Origin: Planctomycetota bacterium
GTDB taxonomy: Bacteria > Planctomycetota > UBA1135 > UBA2386
Assembly (NCBI GenBank): GCA_016872675.1
Contig: VGZG01000018.1
Location: forward strand, 1 to 51,841
Direction: 5' to 3'
DNA: 51,841 bases
In this document: positions 43,875 to 51,841 of the stretch, piece after piece
Numbering within the stretch: the first letter of the stretch is position 1
How the letters are laid out: every line of letters begins with the position of its first letter
Position numbers and translations under genes: made by a program
The notes under the pieces: model-generated
Database searches by the model: none
The model's input: only the letters and a program-made list of their open reading frames with translations
What the model was told of the DNA's origin: nothing

Positions 43875-44900
43875 TCAGAACGACCAGCCGACCGACAGCA
43901 GCACGCGGTGGTCGCCTCGCTCTTGCCCGGGCGCCGGCGTGTTGTCGTAGTCGAACACGTGCGCGAGCGAGGCCAGCATGCTCTTGGTCAGCGAGGTCAC
44001 GACCTCGGTCTTCGCCTGCAGGTAGCTGTCGTTCGCGCTCTCGATCGAGGGGAAGGCTTCGACGCCGTGCGCGAGCCGGCTCGTGGCGCTGAACTGGTGG
44101 GTCAACTTGTAGGCGACGCGAGCCGCGATGTATTCCACCGACGGCGCGTCCGTGCGGTAGCTCTCGGTCAAGTACGAGAGACCGACTTCGGTCAGGAACG
44201 TCGTCGCGCCGTCCTCGATCCACGTGTAACCGAGGCCGGCGGCGCCGGTGAAGCGAAGGTCTAGCTGGGCGAGCGTGTCGCCGAGCCCGCGGGCGGTGGC
44301 GAGCGCATACCAGCGCTTGGACAGGAAGTAGTCGTACTTGAGGCCGGCGCCGGTGCGGCGCTGCGTCAGCGTCCACTCGCGATCGCCGGTGACGGCGTCG
44401 ATCTGCTTGTCCTGGCCGTAGTCCCACGCCGCGTCGAACGAGATGCGGTCCATGTCACTGCGGCGCGAGGCGTCGAGCGCGAGCCCGCCGGCCTTGCGGT
44501 CAGTGTTGCCCGTCGCGTACAGGCCGTTGACCTTCAGCGCGCCGGTCCACTCCGGCTCCCCTTTCTCCGGCGGGTTGATCTGACCGAGGTTGGCCAGCGC
44601 CAGCGACGTCGTTTCGCCTTCCATCTTGAGGTTGCCGTTCTCGATGCCGAGCAGGCGGCGCTGCAGCATGTCACCCGACTTGGTGGCGAGCTTGACCTGC
44701 GCGGCGGTCGTCATGTCGCCGACCTTCTCGATCGGCACGGTGACGTCGCCGAGCGCCGGCGAGTTGATGATGACCTTGCCGTCGGCCATCGACTTGATCG
44801 TGCCGGTCAGCACGTCGCCGTTGGTGAGGGTGATCTTGTCCTGGGCGACGGCGCCGGCGGCGAAGGCCGCGGCGGCCGCGAGCATGGCGGGGATACGCAT
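43875..44900 (-). CDS. DUF481 outer-membrane protein
   Basis: The 341-residue protein has a signal peptide (MRIPAMLAAAAAFAAGAVAQ). A small SH3-like beta domain (about residues 22-70; KITLTNGDVLTGTIKSM) precedes a DUF481/YdiY-like barrel recognisable from EWTGALKVNGLYATGNTD, GYTWIEDGATTFLTEVGLSY and the terminal VLLSVGWSF. The family is salt- or acid-inducible in E. coli (YdiY), and its function is unknown. I chose ATG 44900, 18 codons into the longer frame, because it starts the signal peptide. No promoter hexamer or Shine-Dalgarno sequence is obvious. Confidence 0.85.
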   Translation of the reverse strand: MRIPAMLAAAAAFAAGAVAQDKITLTNGDVLTGTIKSMADGKVIINSPALGDVTVPIEKVGDMTTAAQVKLATKSGDMLQRRLLGIENGNLKMEGETTSLALANLGQINPPEKGEPEWTGALKVNGLYATGNTDRKAGGLALDASRRSDMDRISFDAAWDYGQDKQIDAVTGDREWTLTQRRTGAGLKYDYFLSKRWYALATARGLGDTLAQLDLRFTGAAGLGYTWIEDGATTFLTEVGLSYLTESYRTDAPSVEYIAARVAYKLTHQFSATSRLAHGVEAFPSIESANDSYLQAKTEVVTSLTKSMLASLAHVFDYDNTPAPGQERGDHRVLLSVGWSF

Positions 44901-45026
44901 GGTGCGGCTGGCGAAGTTGGGGACGGGAGACGAAGCCGGGCGGCGATCATGCAATCGCCGCGCGCGCCCTCAAATCACAAAACACCTCGCCACGCCGAAC
45001 GCCGCCGATGCGCGGCCGCGCGCGAC

Positions 45027-46622
<1,596 letters not shown>

Positions 46623-46633
46623 GCGGGGCGAAG

Positions 46634-46639
46634 AGGGTA
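46634..46639 (-). promoter_or_regulatory. -10-like hexamer TACCCT of ettA
   Basis: TACCCT ends 11 nt before the ATG at 46622, with no Shine-Dalgarno sequence between them. Confidence 0.4.
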
Positions 46640-46785
46640 GGTGGCCGCGCCGGGGCGGTCAAAGGGCTGGCGGCCGATGCGGGTGGACGCAGCGCGCACG
46701 GCAGCGAACCGGCTGGCGCAAGGACGCGTCCGGCGCGCGCGGCCGACGCCGGCGCACAGCGCGGTCGCGAGGAACGCGCCGCCCC

Positions 46786-46827
46786 ACGGCTGCGCCGGTC
46801 ACTCGGACGGCTGCGCCGGTCACTCGG
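46786..46827. repeat. Two-copy 21-bp tandem repeat
   Basis: ACGGCTGCGCCGGTCACTCGG occurs twice head to tail (46786-46806 and 46807-46827) without mismatches, just after the stop of the metalloprotease gene. It is probably replication slippage, and I see no function. Confidence 0.7.
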
Positions 46828-46848
46828 CGTCGGGCGTGCGCGCCGCCA

Positions 46849-48456
46849 CTACGGCACCGTCACGCGCACGGCGTCGCTGGCGGCGAGGCCCTGCGGCGCG
46901 GACGCGTCGAGGAAGCCCGCCTGCAGCCACAGCTGCGTGCCCGCCGGCAGCGAGGCGATGCCGGCGAGGCCGAACACGATCTCCGTGCCGACGCCGACGA
47001 GCGTCGCAGCGATGTCCGGCGACGGCACCAGCGTCGCGCCGAGGATCGGCGCATTGATGGTCGATCCGCCGATCACCAGCACGCCGAGCGAGTTGGCGGC
47101 GTAGTTGCGCATCGTCGCCTGCAGCGGCTGCGCGAGGTTGATCGTGCCCGAACCGGTGATCGTCGGCAGGCCGGCGGCGCCGGCGACGCCGCCGTTGAGG
47201 TCGCACCACACCGGCGCGCGCGTCGCCCAGAACTGGCTGACCGTCGCCGCCGTGTTGTTGAGCGAGAGCGCGTTGTCGGCCGCGCCCGCCACGCCCATCG
47301 TGTAGCCGAGATGGGTGACGTTCGGGCTCGACCAGCGGTTGATCCGCGTCCCGGGCGAGTAGGCCATGATCGTGCGGTACGCGTTGTCCGGCGTGCGGTA
47401 GCCGTAGCTGTACGGATAGAGCGCGCCGCTCGCGTTCGCGGCATCGTGGTGACACGCCATGTTGTGACCGCACTCGTGCGTGAACGTGCGGCCCGGGATG
47501 CAGGTCCGGACGGTCACGCCGAAGGCGCTGCCGGCGAAGCCCGTCGACAGGCTCGTCATCAGGTAGGCGATGCCGCAGTACGACGCGCTCGCCGGGTTGG
47601 TGATCAGGTGCATCAGGTCGCCGCCGTACGTGTCGCGCGCCGCGAACACCTCGTCCATGAAGCCGTCGCCCGCGGTACGGAAGCGGCTGAGGTCCGTGTT
47701 GGTGCCGAGCTCGGCGTAGGCGGTCTCGGCCATGTGCACGAGGCGCATCCCCATCGCGACGCCGGAGTCGCGGTTGGCGAGGTTGCTTTGCTGCACCGCG
47801 CCGACGATCGCAGCCTCCATCGCGGCCGTGCCGCCGGCGTTCTGGCGCGCCAGCGCGGTGTAGAAGACGACGATGTCGACGATCGGCACGCTGCAGTCGG
47901 AGTTCGTGCCGAGGTCGCCGCCGGCGACGAGCGCCGCGGCGACGTGGTGCGTGTGGTCGGTCGCGCAGCCCATGTGCGGCGGCAGGAGCGTCTGGTCGAT
48001 GCGCTGCAGCACATGCACGTCGCCGACGCCGGTCGGCGCGACGACCCACGACAGTGCGTCGATGTCGATCTGGCCCCATGTCGTGCCGTCGGCGGCGACG
48101 GCGAGCTGGACGGTCGACGTGCGGCCGGGGACATGACCGACGAAGGCGCGGTGGCCGAGCACCCAGTCCTGGCTGGTGACCTCCCACGTCGCCTGCGCGC
48201 CGAACAGATCGAGCGCGAACGACGCCAGCGGCTGCTGCGCGCGCGCCGGGATCGCGGCGATCGCCGCGGCGTCGAGCCGGACGAAGGTCGACTGCGCGAC
48301 CATCGGGCTCTGCGCGCGCTCGGCGGCATCCCATTGCACGGCGGCCGGCGGTGGATTGACGATGGGCGCCCACAGCGGGGCGGGTTGCTGCGCGGCGGTG
48401 GCGGCGGCGATCGCGAGCGCGGCGATCGCGCTCCGCGGCATGGCGAGATTCGGCAT
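46849..48456 (-). CDS. Secreted metzincin-type zinc metalloprotease
   Basis: The 535-residue protein has a signal peptide ending near residue 22. A reprolysin-like catalytic domain starts near residue 190 (VPIVDIVVFYT). The zinc motif HECGHNMACHH places ligands His327, His331 and His337 with catalytic Glu328, and TIMAYSP supplies the Met-turn that defines metzincins. The region before it (about residues 30-180) may be an inhibitory propeptide; its Cys164 in HMGCATDH is a cysteine-switch candidate. The C-terminal about 120 residues form a beta-rich domain, perhaps for surface sorting. It would be a secreted protease digesting extracellular protein. Confidence 0.85.
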   Translation of the reverse strand: MPNLAMPRSAIAALAIAAATAAQQPAPLWAPIVNPPPAAVQWDAAERAQSPMVAQSTFVRLDAAAIAAIPARAQQPLASFALDLFGAQATWEVTSQDWVLGHRAFVGHVPGRTSTVQLAVAADGTTWGQIDIDALSWVVAPTGVGDVHVLQRIDQTLLPPHMGCATDHTHHVAAALVAGGDLGTNSDCSVPIVDIVVFYTALARQNAGGTAAMEAAIVGAVQQSNLANRDSGVAMGMRLVHMAETAYAELGTNTDLSRFRTAGDGFMDEVFAARDTYGGDLMHLITNPASASYCGIAYLMTSLSTGFAGSAFGVTVRTCIPGRTFTHECGHNMACHHDAANASGALYPYSYGYRTPDNAYRTIMAYSPGTRINRWSSPNVTHLGYTMGVAGAADNALSLNNTAATVSQFWATRAPVWCDLNGGVAGAAGLPTITGSGTINLAQPLQATMRNYAANSLGVLVIGGSTINAPILGATLVPSPDIAATLVGVGTEIVFGLAGIASLPAGTQLWLQAGFLDASAPQGLAASDAVRVTVP

Positions 48457-48680
48457 GGTGGTCAGAACAGGGTCGGCTATGGCGACTCAGTGGTCAATCC
48501 CGGATCGCGGTCGGGACAACTGTCCCCACCTCGCGCCCCGGCTCACGGCGCGCAAAGCAGCCGCCAAGTTGAGGATGCGCTTATGCATGTCGCCCTCGCC
48601 TTGGTCGGCGGAGCGTAGGGCGCGCGCCGCCGTGGCCACATCGTTGTCGCCGGCGCGCGGCGCCCCCATCATCCGCCGCC

Positions 48681-49874
48681 TTGGACCCGCTCGCCTCGTT
48701 CCTCCAGCAGCTGGCAGCCGCCTGCGCCGACGATTCGTTCGCGCGCCTCACGCTGTCCTCGCCCAACGACCCGGACGCCGACGTGCAGCGCATCGTTGCG
48801 CGGCTCGTCGAGATCCAGGGCGCGCGCTGCCTGTCGTTCACGTTGCGCGAGGCCAAGCGCGACACGACGCACAACGTCGCGCTCGACGAGGTTCCGGCGT
48901 TCGTTGGCCGCGAGCTCGCGCGCTTCCGCGCCGCGATGCTGGCGACGACCGCCGCCGACTGGCAGCTGCAGCTCGGTGATGGCGGCGACAAGCTGATCCG
49001 CCACAAGCCCAGCCAGAAGGCCAAGCCCGCGCGCGCGCACGACGAGAGCAAGAAGACCTACCTCGGCGCCGACGCGATGCCGTGGCTGCAGGCGCTCGAC
49101 CTCGTCGACCAGCAGGGCCGCACCAAGCCCAAGCTCGCCGACAAGAAGGCGCAGCTCGACCGCTACGTCGAGATCCTCGCGCACCTCGCGCAGGACTGCG
49201 GCTGGACCGCCGGCCAGGACCAGCCCGCCCTGCGGCTCGTCGACGTCGGCTGCGGCAAGGGGCACCTGACGTTCGCCGCGTGGCACCTCGTCGCCAACGT
49301 GCTGCGACGGCCGGTCGAGGCGATCGGCGTCGAGGCGCGGCCCGAGCTCGTCGAGCAAGCCAACGCGCGCGCCGCCGCCGTCGGCGCGCCGGGCCTGCGC
49401 TTCGTCGCCGGCGACATCGGCACAGCGCCCCTGCCCGCGGTCGACGCGCTGGTCGCGCTGCACGCGTGCAACACCGCCACCGACCACGCCATCCGCCGCG
49501 GCATCGAAGCGCGCGCCAAGCTCGTCGTCGTGGCGCCGTGCTGCCACCAGGAAGTGCGACCGCAGCTCGGCACGCCAGCGCCGCTCGGCCCCGTGCTGCG
49601 GCACGGCTTCATGGCCGAACGCATGGCCGAGTGGGTCACCGACGGCCTGCGCGCGCTCGTGCTCGAGTGGGCCGGCTACAAGACCAAGGTCGTCGAGTTC
49701 GTCAGCAGCGAGCACACCGGCAAGAACGTGATGATCGCCGGCGTGCGCGACGACGCGCCACGCAGCGAGGCGCAGCGCGCCGAGGCGCGCGCGCGCATCG
49801 ACGCCTTCAAGGCGTACTTCGGCATCGGCGCGCAGGCGCTCGATCCGCTGCTGCAGCAGGGCGCGCCGCGCTGA
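48681..49874 (+). CDS. SAM-dependent methyltransferase (METTL25-like)
   Basis: The 397-residue protein has a class I methyltransferase core with the SAM-binding DVGCGKGHLTFAAW (about residues 191-204), the acidic GVEARPEL, and the motif LVALHACNTATDHAI followed by APCCHQEVR. The last two are characteristic of the METTL25/Methyltransf_32 group, which in eukaryotes includes a ribosomal-protein histidine/arginine methyltransferase. The N-terminal about 120 residues are a separate domain. The target is unknown. It begins at TTG 48681, for which CATCAT ending 8 nt upstream could be the promoter, and faces the sulfatase gene. Confidence 0.75.
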   Translation: MDPLASFLQQLAAACADDSFARLTLSSPNDPDADVQRIVARLVEIQGARCLSFTLREAKRDTTHNVALDEVPAFVGRELARFRAAMLATTAADWQLQLGDGGDKLIRHKPSQKAKPARAHDESKKTYLGADAMPWLQALDLVDQQGRTKPKLADKKAQLDRYVEILAHLAQDCGWTAGQDQPALRLVDVGCGKGHLTFAAWHLVANVLRRPVEAIGVEARPELVEQANARAAAVGAPGLRFVAGDIGTAPLPAVDALVALHACNTATDHAIRRGIEARAKLVVVAPCCHQEVRPQLGTPAPLGPVLRHGFMAERMAEWVTDGLRALVLEWAGYKTKVVEFVSSEHTGKNVMIAGVRDDAPRSEAQRAEARARIDAFKAYFGIGAQALDPLLQQGAPR

Positions 49875-49893
49875 CGCGCGCGCGACGTCAGCG
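49869..49893. terminator. Hairpin covering both stop codons of convergent genes
   Basis: CGCTGACG (49869-49876) and CGTCAGCG (49886-49893) form an 8-bp stem with a 9-nt GC-rich loop. It includes the stop codons of the methyltransferase and sulfatase genes, which are only 13 bp apart. No T tract follows. Confidence 0.5.
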
Positions 49894-51291
49894 GCTCGCC
49901 TGCGGCGCGTAGGCCGCGCGGCCGCGGTCGCACTGCGCGCGCAGGTCGGCGAGCGTGGCGGCGAGCCCGGGATCGCCGGCGAGGTCGCGCGTCTGGTCGA
50001 AGTCGGCGACGTGGTCGTACAGCTCCTCCACCACCGGCGCGCGATCGATCCAGCGCAGGTAGGTGAAGCGCTCGGTGCGCAGTCCTTCGCTGCGTGGGAT
50101 GCGCGCGTGCACGAAGCGGTGCTCGTAGAAGAACGACCGCCGCCAGCCGGTCGGTTGCTCGCCGGCGAGCAGCGGCAACAGGCTCGCGCCTTGCTGCGCG
50201 GGCGACGCGACGAGGCCGGCGAGCGCAAGCAGCGTCGGCGCGAGGTCGACGTTGAGCGCCATCGCCGCGCAGCGCGCGCCGCGGCGTGAACGCGGCGCGC
50301 GCGGGTCGACGACCAGCAGCGGCACGCGGATCGACGGCTCGTAGGCGTACCACTTGTCGGCGAAGCCGCGTTCGCCGAGGAAGTAACCATTGTCTGAGGT
50401 GAACACGATCACCGTGTCGTCGGCCATGCCGCGCTGGCGCAGCGCATCGCGCAGGCGGCCGACGTTGGCGTCGACGGCGGCGATCAGCCGGTGGTAGCCG
50501 CGCACCATGCGCTGGTACTTGGCGGGTTCGTCGAAGCGCCAGCCAAAGCGGACGCGGCTCTCCGACGTGCGCAGGAACTCCGGCAGGGCTTGGAAGAACG
50601 CCGGGTCCATCGTCGCCGGCGGCGCGAACACGACGTCTTCGTAGAGTTGGTCGAACGCGCTCGGCCAGACGTACTGGCGCGGATCGCCGTCGGCGGCGTG
50701 CGGCTCGTGGAAGCTGACCGACAGGCACCACGGCTGGTCCTCGCTGCAGCCGTCGAGGAACGCCAGCGCGCGGTCGGCGGTGTGGTCGCACCGATGACGC
50801 AGCGCGCCGTCGGGCCCGAGCTTGCCGGCCGGCGGGCCGCCGATCGGCTCGAACACGTCGAACATCCGCGCTGGCGCGCCCTTCGCCGTCGTGATGCCGA
50901 ACTTGCCGACGAAGCCGGTGCGGTAGCCGGCGTCCTTCAGCAGCGTCGGGTAGCTGATCGCGACGTGCGCGTCGGCGAGCGGCGGTGTGCCAAAGGTGAA
51001 GCCGTGCGTGCCCTCGTACTGGCCGGTCAGGATCGATGCGCGCGACGCCGCGCAGATCGCCGTGGTGACGAACGCGTTGTCGAAGCGCACGCCGTCCGCC
51101 GCGAGCGCGTCGAGGTTCGGCGTGCGCAGCCGCGCGTCGCCGACGCAACCGAGGCTGTCCCAGCGCTGGTCGTCGGTGACGACGACGAGCAGGTTGGGGC
51201 GCTTCTTCGCCGGCGCTTCGGTCGTGACCGCGCACGCCGCGGCGAAGGCAGCGAGCGCGAGGGCGATGAGCACGGCGAGACGGCGCAGCAT
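49888..51291 (-). CDS. Exported sulfatase (Cys-type), probable lipoprotein
   Basis: The 467-residue protein has a signal peptide with a possible lipidation Cys20. The alkaline-phosphatase-like sulfatase fold shows NLLVVVTDDQRWDSLGC near the N-terminus (metal Asp pair), the modification site CAASR with Cys80 to become formylglycine, the GYRTGFVGKF segment, VSFHEPHA, and VFTSDNGYFLGERGFADKWYAYEPSIRVPLLV near the metal site. Activity needs a formylglycine-generating enzyme. The SUMF1-fold gene at the left of the window lacks the catalytic cysteines, so the maturase must be elsewhere. Substrates are likely sulfated glycans. A TATCGT element lies directly before the ATG. Confidence 0.92.
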   Translation of the reverse strand: MLRRLAVLIALALAAFAAACAVTTEAPAKKRPNLLVVVTDDQRWDSLGCVGDARLRTPNLDALAADGVRFDNAFVTTAICAASRASILTGQYEGTHGFTFGTPPLADAHVAISYPTLLKDAGYRTGFVGKFGITTAKGAPARMFDVFEPIGGPPAGKLGPDGALRHRCDHTADRALAFLDGCSEDQPWCLSVSFHEPHAADGDPRQYVWPSAFDQLYEDVVFAPPATMDPAFFQALPEFLRTSESRVRFGWRFDEPAKYQRMVRGYHRLIAAVDANVGRLRDALRQRGMADDTVIVFTSDNGYFLGERGFADKWYAYEPSIRVPLLVVDPRAPRSRRGARCAAMALNVDLAPTLLALAGLVASPAQQGASLLPLLAGEQPTGWRRSFFYEHRFVHARIPRSEGLRTERFTYLRWIDRAPVVEELYDHVADFDQTRDLAGDPGLAATLADLRAQCDRGRAAYAPQASR

Positions 51292-51297
51292 CGCCGC

Positions 51298-51303
51298 ACG
51301 ATA
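51298..51303 (-). promoter_or_regulatory. -10-like hexamer TATCGT of the sulfatase gene
   Basis: TATCGT, the same hexamer and spacing as before the class V aminotransferase gene, ends 6 nt before ATG 51291. A leaderless mRNA is predicted. Confidence 0.5.
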
Positions 51304-51529
51304 GCGGCGCGACGTGCGCGGTCGCTGACACAGTGCGGCTTGATCCCGTGTTCGCGCGCAGTCCGAGGCCCCCTCGCAGGAACCGGTACCACGACACGCC
51401 GCGGACCAACCAGCAATCGTTCGCGCGGGACGCTGCGTGCCGACGCGACGTGCCGTTGCTGGAGTGGACGGTCGGCACGCAGGCGTCGCAGCGATGATGA
51501 CCCCGCGAGCGAACGCCAGCCCCCGCCGT

Positions 51530-51841
51530 TCACCGCGCCGGCTGCACCGCGATCACCACGTCGTCGAGCGACGGCGCCAGCGCGTCGACCACGAACTCGC
51601 CGCGGAAACGCAGGCCGGCGTCGGTCGTCAGCTCCAGCGTCCAACGACCGACCGCGAGCGTCGGCGCGTAGCGGTACGGCAGTTCGCTGCGCGGGTCGAA
51701 GCTGCCATTGTCGTAGAGCCCGCCGTCGGGGCTGCGCAGCGCGAACTGCACGCGGCTCGGCGCGCCCCACGGCGGCGTCGGCAGCGGGAAGACCAGCTTG
51801 CGCCGCACCGCCGGCGTCACGACGAGGTCGAGCGTCGTCAG
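51530..51841 (-). CDS. Partial gene cut by the right edge, beta-rich protein C-terminus
   Basis: The frame is open to the last base of the window, so the N-terminus is missing. The visible 103 residues (LTTLDLVVTPAVRRKLV at the edge, then FALRSPDGGLYDNGSFDP and GRWTLELTTDAGLRFRG) read as a compact beta-sandwich and end VVIAVQPAR. The style resembles a C-terminal accessory or proprotein-convertase P-like/adhesion domain of an exported protein. I do not recognise the family. It lies 239 bp upstream of the sulfatase gene on the same strand. Confidence 0.6.
   Translation of the reverse strand: MTTLDLVVTPAVRRKLVFPLPTPPWGAPSRVQFALRSPDGGLYDNGSFDPRSELPYRYAPTLAVGRWTLELTTDAGLRFRGEFVVDALAPSLDDVVIAVQPAR

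Noticed and set aside
46786-46827. CRISPR-like or regulatory repeat
   Set aside because: There are only two head-to-tail copies without spacers, at a gene end. Slippage is enough to explain it.

Overview
The window is very GC-rich (roughly 70% by eye) and densely coded on both strands. It carries no rRNA, tRNA, CRISPR array, insertion sequence or prophage that I could recognise. The gene content indicates a Gram-negative bacterium with lipopolysaccharide: KDO enzymes, an LptD-like barrel, DUF481 and other outer-membrane proteins, and several Sec-exported lipoproteins. An exported FG-GAP protein, a SUMF1-fold protein, a secreted sulfatase, a CBM9-like protein and a PQQ-type sugar dehydrogenase fused to cytochrome c make a high-GC member of the Planctomycetota my best guess. 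That is an inference, not a marker-gene assignment.

Layout. 0.27-7.2 kb: SUMF1-fold protein, dehydrogenase-cytochrome, class V aminotransferase, an AhpD-like protein interrupted by an in-frame TGA plus a coupled small membrane protein, and a glycosyltransferase. 7.4-13.8 kb: vitamin B6 operon pdxR-pdxS-pdxT (minus), PstS-like binding protein, S41 peptidase, outer-membrane lipoprotein. 14.2-23.6 kb: ABC-F ATPase, a MobA-like/nitroreductase fusion coupled to pyrE, an FG-GAP protein interrupted by an in-frame TGA, dolichol-phosphate-mannose-synthase-like transferase, purF, class IV aminotransferase, AT-hook nucleoid protein. 23.7-35.7 kb: minus-strand operon aspartokinase - signal peptidase - CPBP protease - CBM9 protein, divergent LeuA-family enzyme and an Hpt protein, TIM-barrel epimerase, SGNH hydrolase, fmt-rsmB. 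35.8-43.8 kb: HIT-fold protein, then a plus-strand LPS operon kdsD-kdsC-lptC/A-like-lptD whose genes overlap by 4 nt each. 43.9-51.8 kb: DUF481 protein, EttA, metzincin protease, methyltransferase, sulfatase, and a gene cut by the right edge.

The main result is that two genes that a standard caller would split are best read as selenoproteins. Residue 82 of the AhpD-like protein (5253-5834) and residue 102 of the exported FG-GAP protein (18126-19466) are encoded by in-frame TGA. Each TGA sits at a redox-type site (Cys-x-x-Sec-x-x-x-His, and an adjacent Sec-Cys pair). Each is followed at SECIS distance by a perfect 7-bp hairpin whose loop has G at position 2 followed by U. I know of AhpD-like selenoproteins as a described class. 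A secreted FG-GAP selenoprotein with a vicinal Sec-Cys pair is, to my knowledge, not an established family.

A second pattern is promoter architecture. About a dozen transcription-unit-leading genes have a TANNNT hexamer ending only 6-12 nt before the start codon and no Shine-Dalgarno sequence. This predicts leaderless or nearly leaderless mRNAs. Operon-internal genes instead use 4-nt stop/start overlaps or clear Shine-Dalgarno sites. Gene ends that face each other often share a GC-rich hairpin without a T tract.
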